In this document: piece by piece, positions 25,542-33,151 of the stretch | How the letters are laid out: each line of letters starts with the position of its first letter | How positions within the stretch are numbered: the first letter of the stretch is position 1 | Source of the DNA: an uncultured Acetatifactor sp. | Lineage (GTDB): Bacteria > Bacillota > Clostridia > Lachnospirales > Lachnospiraceae | Length of the DNA stretch: 49,139 bases | Assembly (NCBI GenBank): GCA_910586775.1 | Contig: CAJUJN010000029.1 | Coordinates: forward strand, 1-49,139 | Reading direction: 5' to 3' | Program-made: the position numbers and the translations under genes | Notes under the pieces: model-generated | The model's input: only the letters and a program-made list of their open reading frames with translations | Databases searched by the model: none | What the model was told of the DNA's origin: nothing

Positions 25542-27293
25542 TCATCCCTCTCCGAGGTCAGGCGTATCCTTCAATACAATCGTTCCCGGCGCTTTTCCTT
25601 CCGTCTCAAACAGAATAATCTCATTCTCCCCCTGCCGCAGCAGCGGGCCGGGAATATACAGACGCTTCTGCGGGCCAATCTCCCAGAATCTTCCTATATG
25701 AAAACCATTCACAAAGGCACATCCCTTGCCCCAGCCCCCGAAATCCAGGAAGGTATCCGCTGTCTCATCCACATGGAATGAAAATCTGTGGAATGCCGGC
25801 GTCCCCGGCAAATACGCTCCGGAAAAATCTACCTTTTCCACATTATCCAGGGGCAGCGGATACTGCTCCCAGTGATTGTGCATATGCCCGTTAATCTGCA
25901 CACACTGAGCGATTCCCTTATGCTGCCGCTCCATCAGCGGGCCGAAATTCACACGCCCCATATTTTCCATCAGAATATCCAGCCGGGAGCCTTTCTCAAC
26001 GGGAAGATTCAGTTCCCGCTCTTCCAGAAGCTCTCTGTCATACAATGTCAGCACCAGCCTGTCCTCCAGCAGAATATCCGCCCTGTCGTTGGCGCCCCAG
26101 AGTCTGATTTTCCCCAGATTCTCCTCACTGTGCAGCCTTGTACGGTAAAGGATATAGCCGTAATTCTGCCCCAGGCATTCCATGGACTGCGTATAGACAG
26201 ACGACACGCCCTCACTGATGGCCTCCAATGTGGAAACCAGACTCACCCGTTCTTTTACTTCCAGTTTACCGTAATCTTTCCTCTGTATTTTCGTAGAAAG
26301 CGGCAGATTGGGCAGCCGAGTGTACTTGCCGATGACCTCCTGGTATCTGCGGTACTTTTCCGTAATCTGTCCATCCTCCGTGAGCACTGCATCATAATCA
26401 TAGGAAGTCACATCCGGAGTCAGCTCATCGTAATAATTGGAGCCGTTCATAAAACCGAAATTGGTGCCGCCCTCGAACATATAGATATTCACATGACCCA
26501 GTTCCAGCATCTTGTCCAGGTCCTTCACGCTCTCCTCCAGATTGCCCTTCATATGCCCGCCGTTGCCCCAGTGGTCAAACCATCCCACCCAGAACTCCGT
26601 GCACATCAGCGGGCCGCCGTCGGTATACTTTTCCAGTGTCCCGAAACGCTCTTCCGTCCTGGAGCCGAAATTCCCCGTAGGCAGCGCCCCCTGCAGCCTG
26701 CCGGCATTGAGGCTCTCCGGGAACGGGCCGTCGGAGGTCACCAGCGGCACTTCCACCCCGCCGTCCTCCATCAGCTTCCTGACAGCCGCCAGGTAGCCTG
26801 TATCGTTGGCATAATAGCCGTACTCGTTTTCCACCTGCATCAGGATGACCGGACCGCCCTTCGTACACTGCATGGGCACCAGCTTCGGAAGCAGCACTTT
26901 ATAATACTCCTCCACATGCCGCAGAAAAGGCCCATAATTCACGCGAAGCCTCATACCTTCCTCCCGAAGCAGCCAGGCCGGCAGACCGCCGAACTCCCAC
27001 TCCGCGCAGATGTAAGGCGAGGGCCGCAGGATCACATACAGCCCCAGTTCCTGTGCCAGGCCCACAAAGCGCTCAATATCCAGAATGCCGTCAAAGCGGA
27101 ATTCTCCCTTCTCCGGCTCATGCATGTTCCATGGTATGTAGGTTTCCACCGTATTACAGCCCAGGTTCTTCAGTTTTTCCAGCCTGTCCCTCCAATATTC
27201 CGGAACCGTCCTGAAATAATGGAACGCGCCCGAAATAATTTTCACAGGTTCACCTTCCATATAAAAATCGTCTTTGATCTCCAATTTTCCCAT
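25542..27293 (-). CDS. GH35 beta-galactosidase
   Basis: A retaining glycoside hydrolase releasing terminal beta-galactose. The 583-aa protein begins with the family region ISGAFHYFRTVPEYWRDRLEKLKNLGCNTVETYIPWNMHEP. The expected acid/base is E157 in QVENEYG and the nucleophile E233 in CTEFWVGWFDHWG. The C-terminal third (ENLGKIRLWGANDRADILL to FVNGFHIGRFWEIGPQKRLYIPG) is the jelly-roll part. There is no signal peptide, so it probably acts inside the cell on imported oligosaccharides. ATG 27293 has AAGGA close upstream. It stands alone; a link to the pectin locus about 6 kb away is possible, as RG-I side chains carry galactose. Confidence 0.93.
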   Translation of the reverse strand: MGKLEIKDDFYMEGEPVKIISGAFHYFRTVPEYWRDRLEKLKNLGCNTVETYIPWNMHEPEKGEFRFDGILDIERFVGLAQELGLYVILRPSPYICAEWEFGGLPAWLLREEGMRLRVNYGPFLRHVEEYYKVLLPKLVPMQCTKGGPVILMQVENEYGYYANDTGYLAAVRKLMEDGGVEVPLVTSDGPFPESLNAGRLQGALPTGNFGSRTEERFGTLEKYTDGGPLMCTEFWVGWFDHWGNGGHMKGNLEESVKDLDKMLELGHVNIYMFEGGTNFGFMNGSNYYDELTPDVTSYDYDAVLTEDGQITEKYRRYQEVIGKYTRLPNLPLSTKIQRKDYGKLEVKERVSLVSTLEAISEGVSSVYTQSMECLGQNYGYILYRTRLHSEENLGKIRLWGANDRADILLEDRLVLTLYDRELLEERELNLPVEKGSRLDILMENMGRVNFGPLMERQHKGIAQCVQINGHMHNHWEQYPLPLDNVEKVDFSGAYLPGTPAFHRFSFHVDETADTFLDFGGWGKGCAFVNGFHIGRFWEIGPQKRLYIPGPLLRQGENEIILFETEGKAPGTIVLKDTPDLGEG

Positions 27294-27414
27294 AATCCTT
27301 CACGTTCTTTCTAAAATATATATTTTTCTGAAGCTCCTTCAGGAACCGTAACACTTCCTCCCTGTCAGTATATATGAAATACCATCGCAGGGCAAGAGGA
27401 AATCGGTATACCGT

Positions 27415-27756
27415 TCATAAATAAATGCCCGCAGAGGATACAATCCGGGAATCCCCTGTAATCTCCGCACTCTGGACAGCCGCCGCAGTATCATTCTCGT
27501 CCAGTATCCGGATGCCCACAGCCATAGTGTCCACCCGCAGGCCGCTTTCCACATAGACACCATATTCCTGCCCCTGCATGGCCGTGCCGCTCACTGTAAT
27601 CACATGTGTACGGCTCCCGCTGTATGGCTTCGCCGTGGACACCCCGGGCAGCCCGGATGCATATATCCCCTTCGCCGCCACGGTACAGACCGCCATAAAT
27701 GCCAGGAATGCGGCAAAACTTATCAGCGCTGTCTTCTTTCCCTTTGTCAGCTTCAT
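27415..27756 (-). pseudogene. Short membrane-anchored protein, probable truncated efflux adaptor remnant
   Basis: 113 aa with a basic start and one hydrophobic segment (about residues 9-30), then AKGIYASGLPGVSTAKPYSG and TVSGTAMQGQEYGVYVESGLRVDTMAVG. From memory this resembles the N-terminal part of clostridial HlyD/RND-type membrane-fusion proteins, but the biotinyl-like and hairpin domains are missing and the frame stops after 113 codons. It may be a decayed gene or a genuinely short protein. No partner permease or ATPase is adjacent. Confidence 0.4.
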
Positions 27757-27807
27757 CCGTCAATCCTCCCTCACAACATACCTGAAACAGCCTGCTACCC
27801 CCACTAC

Positions 27808-27922
27808 CCTTTCAATGCGGAAGAAATAACCTCCTGCCCCACAGAATCCCAGGACAGCCCGCTCCCCCTTCAACGCAGAAGAAATAATCCCCTGCCCCAC
27901 AGAATCCTGGGACAGCCTGCCA
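27808..27922. repeat. 58-bp tandem repeat, two copies
   Basis: Two imperfect copies with period 58 contain the shared GCCCCACAGAATCC. They lie in the 424-base gap 27757-28180, upstream of the truncated membrane gene and of the nuclease-like gene. No start codon with a ribosome-binding site lies within them. Confidence 0.75.
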
Positions 27923-27985
27923 AAACCTTCTCCGGCTTATCCTGCAAGTCGAATGCTTTCCGGCCGTCATCATAACGAAGTGGCT

Positions 27986-28024
27986 CCAAAATACAGGAAC
28001 CGCTTTGCGAACCCTGTATTTTGG
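27986..28024. other. Perfect 12-bp inverted repeat upstream of the nuclease-like gene
   Basis: CCAAAATACAGG (27986-27997) pairs with CCTGTATTTTGG (28013-28024) around a 15-base spacer that is itself partly symmetric (CGCTTTGCG). There is no T-run. It could be an operator, a degraded terminator or a mobile-element end. Confidence 0.55.
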
Positions 28025-28074
28025 AACAAAATTCCTAAAATTCCTAAAGAAATGCTCCAACAGTAATTTGCATC

Positions 28075-28103
28075 TTGCCTGACGGCTATATTTCGTATAT
28101 ACT
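28075..28103 (+). promoter_or_regulatory. Promoter of the PD-(D/E)XK protein gene
   Basis: TTGCCT (28075-28080) and TATACT (28098-28103) with a 17-base spacer lie about 80 bases before the ATG. Confidence 0.7.
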
Positions 28104-28180
28104 GAAGACAGGAAACGATTAAATCATTTTTTGGGGTTGTCTCTCCTGCGAAGTTGCCGGCAGGAAGATCTTGCGGCACA

Positions 28181-29161
28181 ATGCAGGAAGGGCATACCCA
28201 GGCGAAAGTGGAGGTGACACCGGTGGGTGACAATCTGGAAAAAACCGAGTTACAATGGCATCCGGGCTTTTACGGCGCAGCAGAGCTGGAGCTGATCTCC
28301 AACAAGAACTCGCTGGAATTTCAGCGGGAGTATAACCTGAGCAAAATGCCTCTCCAGATGGATCTGCTGATCATCAAAAAGCTTGCCGACGTAGAGATAG
28401 AAAATGAAATAGGGCGTATTTTCAAAAAGTACAATGTGGTGGAATACAAAAGTCCGGCAGACGGGCTCTCCATTGATGATTATTACAAGACACTTGGATA
28501 TGCCTGCCTGTATAAGGGCCTGAGCGATACGGTAAACCAGATACCGGCAGAAGAACTGACAGTTTCAGTTTTCCGCGATTCTTACCCCAGAGAACTGTTT
28601 GGCGCCCTGAAAAAGTCCGGCCGGACACTGGAGGAACGTTTTCCCGGAATATACTATGTCGGGAACGAACTTTTTGATACCCAAATCGTAGTAACCGGAC
28701 GTTTAAGCCGGGCAGGTCACAGCAGTCTTCGGATTCTGTCCTGGAACGCAGACGTGGAAGATATCAGGACGTTCCTTATGAAATCAATACAGCTGACGGA
28801 ACCGGCTGACAAGCACAATGTGGATGCCGTACTTCAGGTAAGTATCTTTGCAAATGAAAATGTGTATAATGAAATCAGGAGGGATTCCGGTATGTGTGAT
28901 GCATTAAGAAAATTAATGAAAGATGAAATTGCGGATGCCCTGGCAGAAGCCGAGGAAAAGGGTATGGAAAAAGGTATGGAAAAAGGCTTGGAAAAAGGTA
29001 TGGAAAAAGGCTTGGAAAAAGGTGTGGCCAAGGGTATTGACCATGCCATACTGTCTTCTGTCAGAAATTTAATGGATACCATGAAATGGACTGCAGAGCA
29101 GGCAATGGATGCCATAAAGATTCCATCAGATGAACGCAGTAAATACGTCTCAAAACTTTAA
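28181..29161 (+). CDS. PD-(D/E)XK nuclease-like protein (Rpn/putative transposase type)
   Basis: 326 aa. The region MDLLIIKK followed by KYNVVEYKSP gives the D...E-x-K pattern of PD-(D/E)XK nucleases. ELQWHPGFYGAAELEL and SIDDYYKTLGYACLYKG are typical of a family abundant in Lachnospiraceae, often in many copies per genome and annotated as recombination-promoting nuclease/putative transposase. Near the C-terminus a repetitive charged helix (EKGMEKGLEKG units) precedes a short basic end, also usual for the family. ATG 28181 is preferred; a TTG at 28154 extends the frame. Whether it cuts DNA is not shown by the sequence. Confidence 0.75.
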   Translation: MQEGHTQAKVEVTPVGDNLEKTELQWHPGFYGAAELELISNKNSLEFQREYNLSKMPLQMDLLIIKKLADVEIENEIGRIFKKYNVVEYKSPADGLSIDDYYKTLGYACLYKGLSDTVNQIPAEELTVSVFRDSYPRELFGALKKSGRTLEERFPGIYYVGNELFDTQIVVTGRLSRAGHSSLRILSWNADVEDIRTFLMKSIQLTEPADKHNVDAVLQVSIFANENVYNEIRRDSGMCDALRKLMKDEIADALAEAEEKGMEKGMEKGLEKGMEKGLEKGVAKGIDHAILSSVRNLMDTMKWTAEQAMDAIKIPSDERSKYVSKL

Positions 29162-29185
29162 AATAACAGGAAATCCGGGCAAACT

Positions 29186-29223
29186 TTCCGGGTGGTATCC
29201 TTCTCCATGGAAACCACCCGGAA
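29186..29223 (+). terminator. Hairpin after the nuclease-like gene
   Basis: CCGGGTGGT pairs with ACCACCCGG about 25 bases after the stop codon. The T-run is poor, so it may be a weak terminator. Confidence 0.55.
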
Positions 29224-29247
29224 GCTTGGTTTCATCGGCTGGAATCG

Positions 29248-29343
29248 TATACTCGTGAGCGCATACATTTGCCGTTCTATCGCCCTGCATGCGGAAGCGC
29301 CGTTATACATTTAAGTTGACAAATATTTATGAGCGTGAGTATA
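29248..29343. repeat. Short palindromic element with TATACTC/GAGTATA ends
   Basis: About 96 bp. The ends TATACTCGTGAGCGC and its partner ending GCGTGAGTATA are inverted copies, extending inward to ATTTG/CAAAT. Related ends occur at 54-82 and 29686-29711. The size and symmetry resemble a MITE or an intergenic palindromic repeat. Its right end supplies a TTGACA (29316-29321) and TATAAA (29340-29345) pair with an 18-base spacer. Confidence 0.65.
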
Positions 29344-29353
29344 AATTCCCCGG

Positions 29354-29382
29354 TTGACACCAATGGCAGCCTGTGTTAAAAT
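29354..29382 (+). promoter_or_regulatory. Strong promoter of the ABC-F leader
   Basis: A perfect TTGACA (29354-29359) and TAAAAT (29377-29382) with a 17-base spacer. The ABC-F start lies about 340 bases downstream, leaving a long leader. Confidence 0.8.
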
Positions 29383-29413
29383 AAGCCTATCTAAACAAGG
29401 GAGAGGTGAAAAA

Positions 29414-29425
29414 ATGCGGAAATAA
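29414..29425 (+). CDS. Three-codon leader ORF (MRK) before the ABC-F gene
   Basis: ATG CGG AAA TAA is preceded by GGAGAGG at exactly 7 bases, one of the best ribosome-binding sites in the window. ARE-type ABC-F genes are commonly controlled by ribosome-mediated attenuation through tiny leader ORFs, so this one is a plausible sensor of stalled ribosomes. An overlapping GTG frame (29406-29513, 35 codons, cysteine-rich) exists but its spacing to the site is too short. A 44-codon ATG frame (29468-29602) follows without a ribosome-binding site. Confidence 0.5.
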   Translation: MRK

Positions 29426-29730
29426 TCGACTTTTGCTTGCATGTAGTTGTAATGGTACTGTAAATATATGTACCGTTTTATCATGCTACCAAAAGTGGAT
29501 TATGTCCCCATAGCCTCTCTTTTTGTGTGCGGAAATCCGGCAGTATCCCCCTGTTTTACAGAAGTTATGGCTAAACCGAACCACTTTGGCGGCATTGCGT
29601 AACCAATAAACAATAAGCGCCTGCCCTGTAATTCTATTATGCCGGGCAGAAATGAGACATACAATAGAGGCGGTGCTTCTATTGTCAGCAATAAATGCGC
29701 TCATGAGTATAAAATTGAGGAATACTGCAC
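29426..29730 (+). promoter_or_regulatory. Structured leader of the ABC-F gene (candidate attenuator)
   Basis: Possible hairpins include GGTAC/GTACC followed by GTTTTAT near 29480, CTGCCC/GGGCAG near 29620-29650, and ACAATAGA/TCTATTGT near 29670-29695. CCTCTC with five T at about 29514-29524 can pair with the GAGAGG of the mini-ORF ribosome-binding site. Which of these terminates transcription cannot be decided by eye. The 3' end (29686-29711) is a copy of the GAGTATA repeat end. Confidence 0.4.
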
Positions 29731-31257
29731 ATGTCACAAATTAATGTTACCAACCTGACCTTCTGCTACGAAGGCAGCTTCGACAATATCTTTGAAAATG
29801 TATCATTCTCCATTGACACCAGCTGGAAGCTGGGCTTCATCGGCAGGAACGGCAGGGGAAAGACCACCTTCCTGAACCTGCTGCTTGGAAAATACGACTA
29901 TGAGGGCACCATTAGCACCTCCACCGTATTTGACTACTTTCCATACCGAATTACAACGCCCCGGCGGCAGTCACCGGCAGCCTCTTTTCTGGAGGAGCTG
30001 AAACCCGGCTGCGAAGCCTGGCAGGTCATCTGCGAGCTGGACCAGCTGCAGGAAAACGCGGAAATTCTCTACAGGCCCTTTGCGACCTTAAGCCCGGGAG
30101 AACAGACCAAAATCATGCTGGCCGTCCTGTTTTCCGGTGAAAATGATTTTCTGCTCATCGACGAACCCACAAACCACCTGGACCAGGATTCCAGGGAAAA
30201 CGTGAAACAATATCTGGCCTCCAAGAACGGCTTCCTCCTGGTCTCCCACGACCGGGACCTTCTGGACGCCTGCATTGACCACGTCCTGGTCCTGAACCGG
30301 CAGAGCATCGAAGTCCAGAGCGGAAACTTTTCCTCCTGGTGGGAGAATAAAAAGCGCCGTGACCAGTTCGAGCAGGCCGAAAACGAAAAACATCTGAAAG
30401 AAATCGGGAGGCTGAAGCAGGCTGCCGCACAGGTGAACCAGTGGGCCGTCAAAAGCGAAAACAGCAAAATCGGCTATGACCCCACGGCAGAGCATGACCG
30501 GGGCAAAGGCACCCGCCCCTATATCGGCGCCAAGACCAAGAAAATGCAGAGCCGGGTAAAACAGATGCAGAACAGAATCAGTCGTGAAATCGAGGAAAAG
30601 GAAGGACTGCTCTCCGACCTGGAACGGCCCGTGGACCTGAAGCTTATGCCCCTGGAACACTATAAGCAGACTCTTGTGAACATCCGCGACTACACCCTTC
30701 AATACAGGGACGCGGAAAATCCCTTATTCACGGACCTGACCTTCTCCGTTGAAAAAGGCGATCGAATTGCCCTGCACGGAAAAAACGGCTGCGGGAAATC
30801 CACTTTACTGAAAATGCTGCTGCAAAAAGCGAGACTTTCCGATGCCTCCATGCCCGTAACGGAAAGCGGCACCTTCGAAACCGCTTCCAACCTGATCATT
30901 TCCTACGTCAATCAGGATACCTCCCACCTCGCGGGCGGACTTTCCGGCTTCTGCGAGACACATGGACTGGAAGAAAGCCTGTTTTTCGCCATTCTGCGGC
31001 AGCTTGACCTGGAGCGGGTTCAATTTTCCAAAAATATGGAGGATTACTCGGAAGGCCAGAAAAAGAAAGTGCTGCTGGCCGCGAGCCTGTTGACGCCTGC
31101 CCATATATATCTGTGGGATGAACCGTTGAACTACATTGATGTCTTCTCACGGATGCAGCTTGAAAAACTGCTGCTGGAATATCGCCCCACCATGCTGTTC
31201 GTGGAGCACGACACCAGATTCCGGGAGCAGATTGCAACCAAAACCGTTGAATTGTAA
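29731..31257 (+). CDS. ABC-F ribosome-protection protein (Lsa/Vga/CplR-like)
   Basis: 508 aa, two ABC domains and no membrane segment. Domain 1 has GRNGRGKTT, LSPGEQTK and LLIDEPTNHLD. Between the domains is a charged helical linker (about residues 190-320) corresponding to the interdomain arm that reaches the ribosomal peptidyl-transferase centre. Domain 2 has GKNGCGKST, YSEGQKKK and IYLWDEPLNYID. The N-terminus MSQINVTNLTFCYEGSFDNIFENV and the overall layout match antibiotic-resistance ABC-F proteins, which dislodge lincosamides, streptogramin A and pleuromutilins. The exact drug range is inference. GAGGA lies upstream of the ATG, and the P-loop gene follows after 19 bp. Confidence 0.88.
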   Translation: MSQINVTNLTFCYEGSFDNIFENVSFSIDTSWKLGFIGRNGRGKTTFLNLLLGKYDYEGTISTSTVFDYFPYRITTPRRQSPAASFLEELKPGCEAWQVICELDQLQENAEILYRPFATLSPGEQTKIMLAVLFSGENDFLLIDEPTNHLDQDSRENVKQYLASKNGFLLVSHDRDLLDACIDHVLVLNRQSIEVQSGNFSSWWENKKRRDQFEQAENEKHLKEIGRLKQAAAQVNQWAVKSENSKIGYDPTAEHDRGKGTRPYIGAKTKKMQSRVKQMQNRISREIEEKEGLLSDLERPVDLKLMPLEHYKQTLVNIRDYTLQYRDAENPLFTDLTFSVEKGDRIALHGKNGCGKSTLLKMLLQKARLSDASMPVTESGTFETASNLIISYVNQDTSHLAGGLSGFCETHGLEESLFFAILRQLDLERVQFSKNMEDYSEGQKKKVLLAASLLTPAHIYLWDEPLNYIDVFSRMQLEKLLLEYRPTMLFVEHDTRFREQIATKTVEL

Positions 31258-31276
31258 ACGGCTCAAGGAGACAAAA

Positions 31277-32089
31277 ATGACAATTGCCTTAAAAGAAACA
31301 CACAAAAATATATTTATAGAGGGAATTCAGGGCATGGGAAAATCCACGCTGCTGCAGGCCATCGCCCAAAGCTGCCCCGGCCTGCACGTCTGCCGGGAAG
31401 GGGATTATTCCCCCCTGGAACTGGCCTGGTGCACCTGGATGACTGAGTCGGAATACAGCGGGGTGCTGGAACGATACGGCACCCTTCGAAAGGAAATTCA
31501 GGAAAACACCTTCCGGGAAGGCGACCATTACATCATCACTTATACCAGGCTCCTTACGGACATTCCCGGTTTTCATAAAGACCTGGAGCAATATGAGATT
31601 TACAACGGCAGAAAGCCCCCTGGAGAGATGGAAGAAATCATCCTCTCCAGATACCGACGGTTTTCCGGAACCGGATACCTGTCCGAGTGCGCCTTCCTGC
31701 AGAACATCACGGAAGATATGATTTTGTTCCACTGCCTGGAAGATGACGAGATTCTGGATTTCTACCGCCGTCTTTACGCCATGGTACAAAAAGAACACTT
31801 TCTGTTGTTCTACTTATACGATGAGGCCATCGCGGAAAATATAAGGATTATCCGGAAAGAACGCGCTGACAGCCACGGGAACCAGCAATGGTATCCCCTG
31901 ATGCTGCAGTACCTGATAAACTCCCCTTACGGAAAAGCCCATGGATATAAAGGATTTGACGATCTGATTTCCCACCTGAAGCACAGACAGCAGCTGGAAC
32001 TGCGCATTGTGAAAGAAATCACAGAAGAACGGGCTGTCATTCTCCCGGCGAAACAATGGCGTATGGAGGATGTGCTTGCGTGTCTTTGA
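31277..32089 (+). CDS. P-loop nucleotide kinase-like protein co-transcribed with the ABC-F gene
   Basis: 270 aa starting with a P-loop (EGIQGMGKST, residues 15-24) as in nucleoside/thymidylate kinase-like folds. No other canonical motif was identified with certainty; conserved-looking charged segments include YEIYNGRKPPGEMEE and RYRRFSGTGYLSE. AAGGAG lies 6 bases before ATG 31277, and the gap to the ABC-F stop is 19 bp, so the two genes form an operon. A drug- or nucleotide-phosphorylating role that complements ribosome protection is attractive but purely contextual; a small-molecule kinase of unrelated function is equally possible. The longer frame from 31136 overlaps the ABC-F gene and is rejected. 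Confidence 0.7.
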   Translation: MTIALKETHKNIFIEGIQGMGKSTLLQAIAQSCPGLHVCREGDYSPLELAWCTWMTESEYSGVLERYGTLRKEIQENTFREGDHYIITYTRLLTDIPGFHKDLEQYEIYNGRKPPGEMEEIILSRYRRFSGTGYLSECAFLQNITEDMILFHCLEDDEILDFYRRLYAMVQKEHFLLFYLYDEAIAENIRIIRKERADSHGNQQWYPLMLQYLINSPYGKAHGYKGFDDLISHLKHRQQLELRIVKEITEERAVILPAKQWRMEDVLACL

Positions 32090-32123
32090 AGAATCGCAAT
32101 TCGCATTTGCGTTTTTCAAGCAG

Positions 32124-32261
32124 TCAGCCATCTGAAAGAAGCCACGCTTGTTTGCACCGTTCCATTTGGTTTTCCCGCTTATCCTGCTTGTGTTTCTCAT
32201 ATCGCGCCTTTGCAAACTCCTTTGAACGGGCTTCCTTTGCTGCCTGATCTTCCTGCAGCAC
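32124..32261 (-). other. Short charged open frame, small protein or gene remnant
   Basis: From GTG 32261 the frame encodes about 45 aa of basic, helix-forming sequence (KEFAKARYEKHKQDKREN). It stays open upstream to near the end of the CmpB-family gene without a convincing start or ribosome-binding site. It reads like the C-terminal tail of a larger protein, so it may be a remnant left beside the ABC-F module. Family not recognised. Confidence 0.3.
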
Positions 32262-32290
32262 TGACAGATGATGAGGACTATAATATGTTC

Positions 32291-32842
32291 TTACCCCCAG
32301 GAAATCCCCCGCCCGGTATTAGGCCGCACGGCACAGTATGTGGCATCTGCGATAAACAGCAGCAACAGCAACAGGCACAGTGCAATTCGCCACTTCCGGG
32401 CAATTTTCTGATAAAGCCTGTCATAAAGCGGCAAAAGCAGGCAGACCAGGGCCGTCCCGCCCAACCCGAAAACCAATGCCCCCGCCAGGCATATTCTGCC
32501 GTTCAGGTTCATAAAGTGCCCGCTGTAGTCCCACCAGCGGACACCCCAGAGCCGCTCCAGAAACCAGCTGGTAAAGTACTCCAGCACGGAGCATACTCCC
32601 GCCGACAGTAAAAATACCAACAGCGGTTTCCTGCGGATTCGCCGGAACGCAAATACCAAAAGAATCCCTCCCACACCATAAATGGGAAGATAAGGCCCTC
32701 TGTACACGCCTCTGTTGATAAAGGCATGCTCCGTGCACAGAAATAAAAGCACTTCCCACATCCATCCTATAAAAGCCATGGAAAAAAACAGCAGGACATA
32801 ATAGTCAAATTCGCGGGGCAATTTTCTACTCTTCATACTCAC
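32291..32842 (-). CDS. CmpB-family putative ABC-transporter-type membrane protein
   Basis: 183 aa with about five hydrophobic segments. The family pattern is visible: FSMAFIGWMWEVLLFL, then NRGVYRGPYLPIYGVGGILL, LEYFTSWFLERLWGVRWWDYSG and NGRICLAGALVFGLGG. The Pfam family is named for putative type IV ABC transporters, but experimental support for transport is thin. GTG 32842 has AGGGGG 7 bases upstream; an ATG two codons later is the alternative. It stands alone between the ABC-F module and a strong terminator. Confidence 0.82.
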   Translation of the reverse strand: MSMKSRKLPREFDYYVLLFFSMAFIGWMWEVLLFLCTEHAFINRGVYRGPYLPIYGVGGILLVFAFRRIRRKPLLVFLLSAGVCSVLEYFTSWFLERLWGVRWWDYSGHFMNLNGRICLAGALVFGLGGTALVCLLLPLYDRLYQKIARKWRIALCLLLLLLFIADATYCAVRPNTGRGISWG

Positions 32843-32908
32843 CAGTATGCCCCCTGGCGGAACAAAATATTGATGCGTTAAATCAGAAAAAGGAATTTGA
32901 AAAAGAAC

Positions 32909-32946
32909 GAATCCCCGAATCGTGAGGAGACACGGTTCGGGGATTC
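32909..32946 (-). terminator. Strong terminator after the solute-binding-protein gene
   Basis: A 16-bp stem (GAATCCCCGAA-CGTG with CACG-TTCGGGGATTC, one mismatch) and a 6-base loop, followed on the minus strand by GTTCTTTTT. It ends the sugar-importer operon. Confidence 0.88.
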
Positions 32947-33055
32947 CTCTTTTCTTTTATGGCGGCAAATCACCCACCAGGTTATTTGCTGTCCTGTCAT
33001 GCCTGTCTAACCGTTTGCCGATGATGCGGCAAGCCACACCTGCAGCGGCAACAGA

Positions 33056-33151
33056 CAAATGTTTCTGTTGATTTGCCAGGCAAATGTCTTTATTGATTTG
33101 CCAGGCAAGTGTCTTTATTGATTTGCCAGGCAAATGTTTTTATTGATTTGC
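33056..33151. repeat. 25-bp tandem repeat, four copies, overlapping the solute-binding-protein stop
   Basis: Each 25-bp unit contains GGCAAAT and ATTTGCC and can form a small hairpin. The first unit on the coding strand contains the last codons and stop (GCAAATCAATAA), and that ending is repeated three more times downstream. It may protect the mRNA 3' end or simply be slippage. Confidence 0.88.

Noticed and set aside
29486..29737. 83-codon minus-strand frame opposite the ABC-F leader
   Set aside because: No initiation signal; the region is better explained as a structured plus-strand leader.
31136..31276. Longer N-terminus for the P-loop protein
   Set aside because: It would overlap the ABC-F coding region by about 120 bp; AAGGAG and ATG at 31277 give a proper start directly before the P-loop.
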